From contig JAAOMT010000129.1 of NCBI GenBank assembly GCA_016748015.1, forward strand, positions 1,159,206 to 1,223,205: a stretch of 64,000 bases of DNA, given 5' to 3'. The position numbers and the translations under genes were made by a program. This document shows positions 24,108-36,078 of the stretch, one piece after another. Each line of letters starts with the position of its first letter. Positions within the stretch are counted from its first letter, which is position 1. The DNA is from Geosiphon pyriformis. Its lineage: Eukaryota; Glomeromycota; Glomeromycetes; Archaeosporales; Geosiphonaceae. The notes under the pieces were generated by a model. The model was not told the DNA's origin. It searched no databases and saw only the letters and a list, made by a program, of their open reading frames with translations.

Positions 24108-24998
24108 TATTACAAATAATTATTTGAGATCTGACAACAAATAACAAACCTGTAACTTAGTGTTCAATTAGTACAATGGTGTTGGTATCTGAAAGTTTGC
24201 ATGATCTGAAGATTTTGATTTAAGTTCTTTGTATAATGAACAGAGATTCAAGTGTTGTTTTCTCCATAGCTTTTTGGAATTGCAATTCTATTGAATTTCA
24301 TTCTCAGTGTAGTGGTTGGTAATTCTTTTGGTAAGCTATCCTCAATGATAAGTGTTCTACTCTTATTCCTGGGTTTTTTACCAAACTCTTTGACATTAAT
24401 AACTTTATACATTAATCTTTAATTACTTAGTAAGTAATAAACAAAACAAAAGAGAGAAAAAAAATAAAGAAAATAAGTCAAGGCAAGAAAAAGTTAATAT
24501 TCTATTAATAGCCATAATTAAGAGCTATTGGTCCAATGTAGTTAAGTATTAGCAACTATTAACATGAGTTGTTGATAGTAGGAAGATATATTGTAATGTT
24601 TTAATAAGTATTTTATTAATATTTGATGTTTCCACTTCATATTATAGAATACTATTATATAAAAAGATAGATAAGAAATTGGAACTAAAAGTTCTAAAAC
24701 TAAGAATTCTGTTTTTTTTGCTTTTAATACTACTGCTATATATACATAAATTTTGTTATATAAGATTCTTTAAATTTCTCAATTTTTTAGCCAGCAATCT
24801 TGGAATTTTTGGAATTCTGTAATTTCTCAAGAAGAATTTTGAAATTCTGAAATTTTGCAATTTTTTATACTGGAATTCTGTAATTCTAGAATCCTGTAAT
24901 TTTTCTGAAAGGAATCCTAAAATTCCACTTTTACTACATCTTATTTTGATTGGCTAATTTGTGTACTAATATATAGTTCCTATATTCTATAAGTAATA
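24108..24998 (-). repeat. 5' LTR of element C
   Basis: An 891-bp LTR, start TATTACTT at 24998 (from TGTTACT), end GTAATA at 24108. It interrupts RT of element B right after KFLGHI. Target duplication is decayed (about TCAT beside the 5' LTR, TTGT beside the 3' LTR). It contains the GGAATTCC array (about 24780-24935), a TATA box (24737-24746) and an ATG-started frame at 24412-24248. Confidence 0.88.
24248..24412 (-). other. Conserved small reading frame inside the A/B/C LTR
   Basis: Minus ATG at 24412 opens 54 codons ending TGA at 24248, starting MYKVINVKEFGKKPRNK. The same reading, with broken starts or frames, appears in the C 3' LTR (about 6560-6720), the B LTR (about 31300-31460) and, frameshifted, in the A LTR (5009-5236). 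Differences between copies partly keep the amino acid (IIEDSLP versus IIENNLP). It could be a small protein or the start of gag. Unknown family; coding status unproven. Confidence 0.4.
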
Positions 24999-25768
24999 AT
25001 GATATGTCCTAAAAATTTCGGTTTTGTTTTGTTAAAAAAACATTTGGTGGCATTTAACTTTAGCCCTACTTATCTCAGTCTTTTGAACACTTGCTGTAGA
25101 TGATAAAGATGATTATCAAATGTTTTTGAGAACACATTGGTGTTATCCAAATACACGACTACTAATTTCTATAGTAGTCTGATATAAATGATTTTTATTA
25201 ACTATTGAAAAGTAGCCAAAGAGTTGGTTAAGCCAAATAACATTATTTTAAACTTTAAATTTCTTTTTTTGGTGGTAAATTTGGTTTTCTTCTTGTTAGC
25301 TGAATTCATAACTATTTGCCAGTAATCACTATCTAAATTCAGTATTGAGAACTATTTTTTTTCTTCAAAAGTGTTAAATAATTCTTAAATTTATAGAATT
25401 AGATAGTTATTTTCATAAATAACACTGTTAAGTTTTCTGTAATCTATACAAAAACGGATTTTTCCATTTTTCTTGCAGACTAGTACCACTGGTAATGACT
25501 ATAGACTTATTAATAATTGAATTAATCTATTGTTTAACATCTGGTTGATTTTTTATTAAATAATTTTATGGCTTGCTGGTGGTACTCTGTATGCTTTTTA
25601 TTTAATTGGCATTGTATCTCCAGTCTTAATCTGATATTGGATAATGTCAGTTCTACCAAATTTATTTTTACTTACAAAGATATTAGTAAAATTGTTAAAT
25701 AGTATCTTGAGTTGTATCTGTTAAAGTGAGTTTAAGTTTTCCAAGTTTATTTGTTCTAATTTTTTTTG

Positions 25769-26990
25769 TTAGAGCAAATAACATTTGTTTTGTTTATATA
25801 TAGTTTGTAATATGATATTTATATATCCACATAGTTGTGGAAAATCTGGAATGGAGTTCAGTAATTGATCTTTAACTTCAGTGCTTAAGTATTTAATGAT
25901 TGTTTTTTTTGGTATTTTGATGAGGTCTTCAGTTGTATTGTGGATAAGAATTTTAATGTATTTGTAATTTTTAGCTAGTATGTAGAGATTAGTAATTCCA
26001 ATCTTTTCTGGTTCACAAATTATAGCTTTTACCTCAAAAATCTGAGCCTGATCCTTTACTTTTCTCTTTATATTTAGCATATACTAGTCATATGGTGGAA
26101 TAGAAATTGATTGATGGGTAAAAATAATTTCTCCCTTGTTAATTGCTTTTTTCTTTGCCATATTAACTGATATGTCTATTTTATCTATAAGTCCAAATTT
26201 ATTTATTCTTCTTGTTGTCTTAATTTTTTTTTTTTCTTACTGGCACTAATTGAGTCATTTTAACTATTTAATCCAGCACCAATTCCAAAAATCTGAATAC
26301 ACTAAATCCAATTCAGACTTGTATATATCCAAAGCCACTTAACTATCCATAAATAATTAAACTAAGCTGTAAGAGAGAATACACTTAAAAGTCAAAACAA
26401 TAGCCTACAATTCCACCAATATAAAAGACATCAAACCAGAAATTCAGAAATATTGTCTGTGCTATTTTTTTATTTGGCTTAATAGTATAAGCTTTTTTGG
26501 AATTATTTTGTAGCATTGTAATAATATTTTTTATATATCTTGTATCAATTATTTCTTCTCTTATATTAATTCTTTTTTTTGCTGAACTATTCTTAGATGC
26601 TAGCTAAACCATAGTTGTTTTTGAAATTTTCAGTGCTATTTTCAGATCAATGCAGGTGTATGAATGTGGTTTCAATTTGATAGTATCTTTTTCTGGATAT
26701 CTCAAATTAAACCCTACATTAATATTATGTATTTGTTTTGACATAATACTTTTATTGTTATTGCTAAACCATTTAAGTTTCTGCTCCTTGAAAAGATTAA
26801 AGAGTGCAATATATTGTTCTGAGTTTAAATTAGAGTTTAAATTATCACTGTTGTCATTGCTATTTTGAACAGAACTGAAATCATTGTTATTATTATTATT
26901 GTTAAAGTTTGAATCATAATTGAGTGGTAATTCCGATTTTATTTTGCAGCTGCTAATTGGTTCTTTCTCTTCTGGGATTGTGTAAATCAT
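25769..26990 (-). pseudogene. dUTPase and RT linker of element B
   Basis: From 26990 an Asn-rich stretch precedes a dUTPase motif 1 remnant VGFNLRY (near 26700) and the segment CIDLKIALKI. The middle of the domain is interrupted by foreign sequence at 26262-26448 and stops. The frame 26080-25769 encodes the linker to RT (NNTEDLIKIP-like pattern and FPQLCGY). The catalytic Asp region is largely lost. Confidence 0.6.
26262..26448. other. Small foreign insertion in element B
   Basis: Aligning B with C shows an extra stretch of about 180 bp between TTTTAACTA and GAAATATTGTC. It is AC-rich on the plus strand, unlike the TG-rich strand of the host element, and has no open frame. It may be a short non-autonomous element or a captured fragment; boundaries are approximate. 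Confidence 0.45.
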
Positions 26991-28344
26991 GTGTGATTGT
27001 AGATTGTAAATAAAATTACAATTATTACAATATTAAAAGTCATAAAAAATTAAGCAATATTAACAAAGTTAGGTATTCAGCTACTCTAAATGCTGTTTTT
27101 GTTTTTGTCTGGTGGGTGCTAAGTTTTGGTAATGTTTATAAAAATTTTTTGGGCCTGTTTAAATATCAAAAAATGCATTAGAATTGAAGATAAGAATAAT
27201 GTTAACTGGTTCTGATAGGTTATTTTTTATTTCAAAAATCTTACTGAACAAAGCACTTTTTACTTTGGTATTTGCTATTCATTAAATTTTGTTCTTATTA
27301 TGTGGATAACTATCTAAGTAAGAGATTGCTTAATGCCAGACTGTATTGATGAGTGTTCTATAATTTATCTAGTCATTTATAAGAATCATGTACTGACATG
27401 AAGCATTATATATTTCTCTTCATTCTAAAATGTTGTTCTATATTTCTTCATCAAGTAACTGTTTTTCACAAACAAGACATAGTTTATTGTTCCATTTGTT
27501 TTGTTTTTTTGGATAGCCATACCATTTTTTATAACATGACTTACAGTAATAATGAGTTCTGATTCAGTAATCTTTATTAAGTAAAATTTAAACTCTTATA
27601 GAGAACAGTTTCTTTTTGTAGTTCTTACACTTAAGCAAAATATATGGTGGTTTGGGTCTGGTGTTGGTTGAATAAGACTTTTTTTAGTTATTGGTAGTTT
27701 TGGTAGAGGTATTGTTTTCTTGTGGCTTGTCTTTTTCATTTTTTTTGTTATTCCATAAAAATACTGGTAATAGTTTGTTGTAATTAATATTAGCCCATAA
27801 GACTTGATAGGCTTCTCAAGTAGATTTCTTTTTTTCTTCCTTAAATTCAATAAGTGGTGCCAATATGGTGGTTTTGAAGTGGCCACAAGTAGTTAGTACT
27901 TAAGTGTATTGGCCATTTTGGCTAAGTTGCAATTCTTGGATGGTCCAATCAAATACTGTATTGGTTTTGGTCAGCCAGTTATTACCAACTAAGGCTTAGT
28001 ACTAGGTGGCTTCCATAACTAATACTTTAATAAGAGTGGTAATGCCATTGACTTTAAACAGAAAGGCATTAATTTTGTCAATTGAAGTTTTTGTGACTTT
28101 ATCAGCAGTGATAATTCTGATGCTAGCAGTACAATCAATTTAGTAATTTAATTGGTTCATAAATTGTTGTGTGATAATGCTGTCTACTAAACTGCTATTA
28201 AAGATTAGTTTAATAGAATAGCCATCAACTTTGGCATTAGTATACATTACCATAATGAATTTGGTGTTAAGAGTGACTTCACTAAAAAGAAATATTGTTG
28301 TGAGTTCTTTGATTTTGAATGAAAAGATAACATCTAATAATTTG

Positions 28345-31200
28345 TTATTGGTAATGGTTGCTAGAGGTATATTGTGATTGGTTATTTATTTTGGGTTGGA
28401 TTTCAGGTTGTTGAATAAAGCATCTTCTGAAATAATCAGAAGACTTAAATAGTTCTGGGAACTTGGATTTTGAGAATACTCTATTCTCAAACTCTACTAG
28501 TGTGATCCTAATGGCTGTTGTAATAAGCTGAGAATTAATTGATGCATTATTATTTCCGATCACCAGTTTTGTTGAGTATAAATGATTCTCAGTTTTGAAT
28601 TTTTGGATATTTGAGCTAAGTTTTGTAATAGTGTTTGAATTGTGATTGGCTAATAAATTATTGGTGGTTATTATGATTAATAGATAACTGGCATTAAAAT
28701 TTAATACATTGGTGGTGCATATATCTATTGCTGCATTATTAATAGATAATTCAATTAATAAGGTTCTTAATTTGGATGATAATTTGGAGTTTGAAACCAG
28801 CAATTAGGGTTTTGATATTGATTTCTTGATCATTAGTTATTTAATCTTAATTGGTAATCTATTTTTAAGTGTTGTTACCAGAGATTTTTGGTCTCTTTTT
28901 TTGAATGTTACTAATGTTAATTTATTGTGAATTTATGTTTCTAGGAAGTAGTTGGACCTCCAGTAACTGAATTTATCTTCAAATTATCTCTTATAATTTG
29001 AATTGCTGGGCTTACAAGTGGAATGGCTAATTCCTTGCCAGTTACTTTATGTAATTACATTGTAGTAAATGTCAACTCTTTCCCAGAAATTGCTCATTTA
29101 GAAGCTTACTAAAAATGTGTAGTTATTTTACTGTGAAAGTCAACTCTTCTATAGGAATCTTGTTTGTAAGCTACCCTAATGATTATAATAAGAAAAAAAA
29201 GAAAAATAAAAGAAATGTAAAAGAAATAGGATTTTATCAAGTGAAACGTTTTTTATTTAGGCCTGGAGTCACTAACAGATACTGAAATTGGTAGCTAATC
29301 AATTTCAAAATGTTAGTTGTGTTGAAAGAATTTCAAGTGCAATAATTTAAGAATTTGGTTTTTTTTTTGAATATTTAATTTTTATTTAAGATATGTAAAA
29401 GGTGATTTGTTTCAATTAAACTATCTAAAGTAGGATGTTATGGTAAGATACTATAAGAAGATAAGAAAATACATTTTCTTAAAGAAAGAAGCTTTTTTTT
29501 ATACAACTTGTTATAGTACTAGTCTTTAAACTTGCACTTTTCTCTTTGCTACAATTTGGGTGAATTAAAGATACATTTCAGTAAACTACAAGTTATTTCA
29601 CTGAACTATTGATTATTTCGGCCAATTTTCATTAATTTCGGCAAATTTTGACTATGTTAAATGGTTCAAGGTATTATGTAATTTGATCATCTTAATTTCT
29701 AGAATACAAATTGGATTATTGATTGAGTAATAATATTTGATAATTTGATTAAATAATAAGTAATAATCGAAATAATAATAATATATGCTAATTGATAATA
29801 AGAATTATGAGAGTAATTTCATGCTAATTAATAGCTAAAATCTACTGGTAACAGTGTTTTTGTTTATTATAGTAATGGCAAACACATGTCTCTTACTTAC
29901 TGTTGATTTAATAAGGATAGATATAACTAATTTTAAAATTAATTAGAGCTTTTTTGATTATTGCACCATTGTAAAGATTAATAAATAGCCTAATTGTTAA
30001 CTAAATATTCTTCCAATTTTTGATTAATTGAGTTGCTAAATTGTTTCAACTTTAAGTTCAAGTCAAATGATCTGTTCATAACTAAATTTATAGCTTGAGC
30101 ATGATTGGCTTCTAGTTTAGCTAATTCAAAATCTCTAACATAAATAACTGCAGCTTGAAAATTGGTTAGATGTAATGAACATATGTATTGTATAATGCTA
30201 CTGCATAATTTGCAAATAAACTGATTTAAGATTTGTATTACTGTAAAATAATTGACATTAATGGCTTGGATTTGATATAAATTTCTATAGAAATATCTTA
30301 GGTATGTGATAATGGTTTCAGATTTTCTTTGTTTGATGGTGGTAAAAACAGTTATAAAATAATTAATACTGTTATTATTACTAAAGTATCTCAAAAATTC
30401 TGTTTTAAACACATTAAAAATAATGGGTTTATTAATTAAGTTCTGATATTATGAATTGATAGTATCTTGCAAGAAGTATGGAATGGCTTGTAGAACTCTA
30501 GTGTTATTCCAATTATTAGCAGTGATTGCTTTGACAACATCATTAAGCCAGACTTGGGCATTGTTTTCTTTACCAGTAAACTTTTTTAACTTAGTAATAG
30601 AAGCATATGTTATTGGTACTATTATTGGTTGTTGTTGTAGTTGTGGTTGAAATAGTTGTTATAACTGTTATTGTTGTTTGGTAATCAGAACAGCTGATAG
30701 TAAATCAATTATGATTATTGAAGGTAAGTTTTAAGAAATAATAGAAGCAGAGTTTATATTGTTCTGATTTTACTAAGTTGAAATAATCAGAGTTTAATTT
30801 TCTAAGTTTTCTAAGATTAGGTTTTGATAAGTAAATTTCTGATTTTCATTTTTTTTTCTTTTAAATCAGTTATTTCCCAAGGACTAGTGGCTCCAAAATT
30901 GGGTTGGGATGACAGTGATCGAAATTCTAATGATATAGATGATTACAATTTAAATTTCTCAAAATAATTGTTATAAGTTTTCAATAAGTTGGCTTTTTTT
31001 GTTGGCTTTGAAACATGATTCTTACTGATAGTGTTTTCACAGTTGATGTAGATACATCTGTTGATGTTATGTAATAGTACTTCTTAATATGTGATAATAT
31101 AATGAGTAAATAGGTGAAACTACTTTTGGTTTCTTCTAAGTAGATGGTTGTATGTTTCTTGGTATTTTTGTTGATGTTTGTAATTTTCCTTTGTTTTTTA
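28345..31200 (-). pseudogene. Gag of element B
   Basis: Minus reading frames 30412-29990 and 28803-28345 correspond to gag parts of C, including the helical segment FLRYFSNNNSIN near 30395. The solo E LTR separates the two. Stops and frameshifts are frequent. The N-terminal basic part lies 30700-31200, where sequence joins the LTR after an apparent deletion of the leader and LTR end. Confidence 0.55.
28873..29853 (-). repeat. Solo LTR E1 with target duplication GTGT
   Basis: A 981-bp LTR of family E, ends TGTTACC...GGTAACA, flanked by GTGT at 28869-28872 and 29854-29857. The surrounding B gag sequence reads through it. It matches E2 (51072-52059) and the E3 5' LTR (60171-61151). It carries five 20-bp units upstream of TATAAAA (29498-29504, minus). 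A solo LTR normally arises by recombination between the two LTRs of a full element. Confidence 0.9.
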
Positions 31201-31210
31201 TCTGCAAAAT

Positions 31211-32042
31211 AGCTGAATAGTGTTAGTTTCTAAAAGTTTTTATGATCTGAAAGTTTTGGTTTGAGTTTTTTGTATAATAGACAGAGATTCAAGTGTTGTT
31301 TTATCTATAGCTTACCAGAATCACAATTTTGTTGAATTTTTTTTTTGTATGGTGGTTAGTAATTTTCTTGGTAAACTATTCTCAATTATAAGTGTTTTAC
31401 TCTTGTTTTATGAGTTTTTTACCAATTTTTTTGACATCAATAACTTCATATATTAATTTTTAATTAATTAATAAATAATAAACAAAACAAAAGAGAAGAA
31501 AAAAAAATAAAGAAATAAACCAAGACAAAAAAGAATTAGTATCTCATCAATAGCTGTGATTAAGAGCTATTGGTTTAGTGTAGTTAAGTATTAGCAATTA
31601 TCAACATAAATTATTAATAGTAAAAAGATGGATTGCAATAGTAATAAATATTTTTATTAATATTTGATTTTTTTACTTCAAGTTATAGAATGTTATTGTA
31701 TAAAAAAATGGATATGGAATTGAAATTAGAGATTTTAAATTAAGAATTCTGTTTCTTTTTCTGTTTCAAATACTTTCACTATATATACATATTTAATGTT
31801 CTATGAAATCTTATATATTTTTAAGCAATGCTTCATAATTTCTTGAGCAATGCTCATATTGCTAAGCAATGTGCTGTGATTTTTAACAATGCTCTATATT
31901 GCTAAACAATATACCATAATTTTTTAACAATGTCTCATATTGCTAAATAATATACTTATATATTAAATACTATTTTTTTATTGGTTTATTTTTTATCTAT
32001 TTTTTTTACTACTTTTTTTGTATTTTTTTTTTATGAATAACA
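31211..32042 (-). repeat. 5' LTR of element B
   Basis: Homologous to the A and C LTRs at its 3' half (31220-31790) but with a different array: 31823-31960 holds repeats built on AAGCAATG and TTGCTA with a spacing near 20 bp in place of the GGAATTCC array. It begins TGTTATTCAT at 32042 (minus). About 90 bp at the LTR 3' end are missing at 31211. A TATATATA box is at about 31780-31790. Confidence 0.75.
31823..31955. repeat. 20-bp repeat array in the B LTR
   Basis: Recurring CAAT cores lie at about 31826, 31848, 31867, 31887, 31907, 31928 and 31947, spacing 19-22 bp. Alternate units are alike (AAGCAATG ... TTGCTA), so the higher-order period is about 41 bp. The array is upstream of the B TATA box in the LTR's direction. 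Confidence 0.75.
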
Positions 32043-33705
32043 TTGGTATTTAGTAATATATTGTTGTTTATTTCAAAAAACTAAATGTTGTTGTATTTGC
32101 TTTAAATTATTGATTAATATTAATAAGTAAAAATAAAATTAAAATCTTCTCTTTGGTAAATTAAAATAAAATTATTTTGTTTTATATTAGATTTAAGACC
32201 AAATTAATCAACTTTTTTTCTAGTTGTATTGTTTTAAAGATTAATAATATAATCTTTTAAATTAGTAATCAAACATGTTTTATTCTTTATTTTTTTAATT
32301 TTGGTTATTGTTTTTAGTTTGTTTTAATTATGTTTGAATTTTAAATTAATTTGAAGACTATAGTAGTCAAGACTAATACACTAAAAAAATGCTATATCTG
32401 ATAAAAAACTTCTAGTTGTTAGTACTGTTTTAAGTATTAAAAAATAAGCCATCTAACTGTAAACTATAAGATGTCTTCACTTTTTTTTTCTAAGATTTTT
32501 AAAATATTCACATTATATTTTAAGAATACTAAATTTTGTTAAGATTTCTGCTTTTTTAAGCTTTTTTGAATTTTGATTTCTAATAACTCTTGTTTTTTTT
32601 TTGTAATTATTGGTAATTTTTTAATTTTTTGCAGTTAATTTTTTTGGAAGCTAAATTGGTTAAATTAACTATATTAATTAGATTTATTATTAGACTTGTT
32701 AGTTTTTTGGTTATTGTATTTAAACAATTTATTAAAGAAAACTTTTTTTCAAGCAGTGCTTTTAGTCTTAAAATCAACAAAGTTCTAATATATATAAGTG
32801 TTTTTAGTAAAACTGTTAATAAATTTGAATGTAAAATAATTGTATTAAAAGCTGAATATAACTTTAAAAATAATAATATAGTTGGTTTTTATGTAAATTT
32901 GTTTGCTATTAATAATAATACATTTTCTAATTTGTTGTTACTTTAAAAACATAAGTCTGTTAATATTAAGGTTAATGTTTTAAAAATTATTAAATAACTG
33001 GTTAAATTGGTTAATAATAATATTATATTATTTGAAATTATTTAAAAGATGTTTTTTTTAAATAAGTTTTTTTTTAAAGTATCAACATAGTATAATCTGA
33101 ACTAACTTAAGTAATAAATTACATATAAAAAATATATAAGTCATATTTAATATTAAAATACTTAATTTGTTCTTAATTTTTAAATAATAATAGAACTATA
33201 TTTGTTAAATATATAATAAAAATAATTAAATAAAATTTTTTTTATTTTAGAATTTTTAGAATAAATAAATTAATTTACACAATATTATTATTATATATTA
33301 GACTTGAATTATATACAAATTACATATGATTAATTATTTAAATTAATTAAAACTACTTTATATTATTATAACAAATTTTTTATTTAAAATTTATTTTAAA
33401 TATTTATTATAAAATTTTTTATTTTTATTGGTTATTATTTGTTATTAAATATTACAACTTTTTAATATATTTTTTAGAATGTTTTTTACAATTCTTATTT
33501 TTGTTATTTTTTTTATATTATTTTTTAAAATTATATTGTCTTTTTTTTTTATATATATTATAATACTACTTTAAGTTTTTAAGTTTTTTTATAATATATA
33601 TATACAAAATTTTTAATTAATTTTAATATTTTATTTTTGTCAATTTATTATTTATAAACTTTTTTATTATGTTTACATATTAATTTCTATATATAAAACT
33701 CATAA
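32043..33705. other. AT-rich spacer without recognisable gene
   Basis: Extremely AT-rich DNA with long T and A runs. The one longer frame (32629-32946) consists of Ile, Leu, Phe, Asn and Lys, as expected of such composition, and shows no motif. It may be wholly decayed transposon DNA; no LTR or LINE landmark is left. Confidence 0.6.
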
Positions 33706-33751
33706 TACATGCTTTTCTAATACCCACAGTTAATAAGAGTATTTAGTAAAG
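33706..33751. repeat. Short copy of a RAD1 gene segment
   Basis: About 46 bp (TACATGCTTTTCTAATACCC, then CAGTT, then TAAGAG and TATT-AGTAAAG) match 37060-37128 inside RAD1 on the same strand, with a 20-bp deletion and few mismatches. It marks a duplicated scrap of the neighbouring gene at the edge of the AT-rich spacer. Confidence 0.6.
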
Positions 33752-33841
33752 ATAATAAATTTGTTTGTATTAAGGAACTAATTAGAAAGTCATGGAACTT
33801 CTACACAATTATTTCTAGTATCCTTTAAAACATCCATCACT

Positions 33842-35352
33842 TTGCTTTTATGTTATTACTTCTTGCCTTTTTACATTAACATATCTGGATTATATAACAC
33901 TATTTGTGAGTTTCTTCACACCACATCCACAGAATATATTATGGCATTTTTGGTGGTTTTTCAAGTAATGAATGAAGAAGCATGGATCACAAAAGAAAAT
34001 TTAAGACAATTATTGCATCAGTCAATTTCAGCAGTTTGCCTTATACACACCAGATTCAGACAAATATCAAAAGCTTCTAGGATTTCCATTGAAGGTATAG
34101 TTAAAGCTCACTTTTAGAATGAAATTTCGATAACTGAATCAAAGTCATATCCAAAGCCATGTAAGCCCAGGGTTGTTCGTTATACGTATTGATCCTCAGA
34201 CACATGGGGGTATTTCTTTAAGTCACAGTTTAAGAAAACATATGTATCATGCAATTTATTAGCATGATAGAAATCTGACGTGTGCCGGTTTTGACACAAT
34301 AATACATAAAAACTAGATCTAACATAAGTTTTTCTGCACTAGCTTGATGATGCCTTTGAAGGAGTATGTAGTGTTCGTGATTTTGAAGTTGCGGTTATTG
34401 AAAGGGAACCTTACAAAAAGTAAAGCTCCATATGCCAAATATTTACGAAAGTGCATAGGTAAGGTTAAATCTTCGAAACTTTCATGGCGTGATCCACTCG
34501 CAAATCAATTTCTCAGTAATGAAATGGAGATGGTTAAGCAATTACCGAAAGAAGAATATGGGTCTTTCATGGTAAGTACAAAATAATTCATCTTTGTGTG
34601 GTAAAAATTCTACTTAAAATGGACATATTATAAGGGACCAGTAAAATATATGCAAACACCTCCCCCTTTTTCAATCGAAACAATATGCAAAGAATTTATA
34701 ATAAATTATGACGATGGTATTATGGAGATTCCTTCTCAAAAACTTTCGCATGAAAATTGGCAGGAGAGGGGAATATTACGATTAAAATTCTAGGTACTTA
34801 GTAAGTATAATACTATATTTATATCCATTAATCTATTTGTAATATTAATGTTTTTATATTATAGAGGGGAGATTTGGAAAAATCCAGCTTTTAGTCGTAG
34901 ATTTGCTAAAACGCAGAGTGAGGGGACATAAATGACAGATATCATTCGACACTAAAAGATTTACCAATTGGAAAATCTGCATATATTAGCAAGTGAGTAA
35001 ACTTTCTTATTATTTTTTTTTAAGGATAATCTATTTACAATTTTTATATTAAAGAGCAGAACGCCAAAGTGTGGCTAGCAAAGACAGAAGGGGGGAAAGA
35101 GGAAAACGTCTAGACATGATGTTCATAGTTAAACATGAGGATAAAATTTATGAATTAATGTTTGCTGAATGTTCACGTATTTTTTGTAATGGGACAAAAG
35201 AAGAAGATGATAAAGTGAAACTATGGCGGGAACTTAATGATGGACTATATTGGGCGAATAGAGGGTGTGGATTAGATGAAAATGAGTTTGGTATTCTAGG
35301 GTTCCAGGTTATTAGAGAAAAATTTTATCTATGTTGTTATTCGAGATCATGA
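33842..35352 (+). pseudogene. Degraded member of a nuclease-like repeat family
   Basis: The clearest part is the last frame, 35071-35352, with GKRLDMMFIVKH, an E-LMFAECS segment and CGLDENEFGILG. An Asp in LDMMF followed about 16 residues later by E-X5-EC could be the core of a PD-(D/E)XK-type nuclease, but this is inference. Related proteins are, as I recall, abundant and uncharacterised in Rhizophagus. Upstream exon-like pieces with good splice signals precede it: 34344-34567 (donor GTAAGT), about 34635-34790, 34866-34993 (donor GTGAGT), acceptor before 35056. Stops near 34793 and 34930, the latter with a frame change, argue for a broken gene. Frame 33842-34117 may be an earlier exon; this is uncertain. 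Confidence 0.5.
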
Positions 35353-36078
35353 AAACATAAGTCGTCTCTTTCTTTTACGATCTGTAGACTGTATTTGAGT
35401 TTGTGGAAACTTTGTTGTTATTACGAGTATGTATTCGTTTATATTCTATTATGCATTTCACACCATTTATTTACTGATTTTTTTAATTTGTAGAAAATCT
35501 TGATCGTCAATCTGTCTTTGTTATTTAACTCTAAAGCGCATGGAAGCAACAAAAGTAGTTCGACTATATCATCTCCACCATATGATAATTAGAGTTCCTG
35601 TGTATTTTCTTCATCTATTTTCATATCAATAAAATATCTGCTTGTACACGTAAATCTGAATATAGCAATCTAATCAGTTTATCTCTCGCCTCATTTCTGA
35701 TGATGTCTCTTATTATCCTCGGCTTTTAGATATTGGCATGGGTATATGTGAAAGTGGATCGGTTGCACAATGCGTGTGCCACATCACTTTTCGGCAACAA
35801 TTTTTGCGAAATAGATCCTTGTAGGTTTCAAAACGATAAACCTTTGAGTTTTTAGAGCATTTTATTGAAATAAAGCTGCAAATAAAATTTAGGTATATTG
35901 ATCATTTAAAGTTGGTAGTTTAGCAAAAATTTCAGAGATCCAATATCTTTGAATGGGTGTGGTTTGGTCTAAATATCAAAAACGATTTGCCTCATAAATA
36001 TTCATCTTAAAGGTTCAAAGAAGAAATTTTGTTTCACGTACTGTGTCACAATTAAAATCGTTAAATTGGTAAAAGTTT
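35353..36078. other. Intergenic spacer upstream of the RAD1 3' end
   Basis: No gene seen. AT content is moderate. It probably holds the 3' untranslated region of RAD1 (minus) at its right side and that of the nuclease-like gene at its left. Confidence 0.5.

Larger units (their letters stand above)
24999..31210 (-). mobile_element. Element B, proximal part (gag to mid-RT)
   Basis: Same domain order as C on the minus strand: gag (about 28400-31200), protease with conserved spacing (28000-28250), Cys-rich part (27000-27640), Asn-rich linker and dUTPase (26460-26990, motif 1 VGFNLRY), RT linker (25769-26080), and RT up to KFLGHI at 24999. The RT box reads YLDN at 25142-25147. A 180-bp insertion (26262-26448) and a solo E LTR (28873-29853) interrupt it. 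It holds the most nested insertions, so it is the oldest element here. Confidence 0.8.

Noticed and set aside
32629-32946. 105-codon plus frame in AT-rich DNA
   Set aside because: Composition (Ile, Leu, Phe, Lys, Asn) is what random AT-rich DNA gives, and no motif or homologous copy is present.
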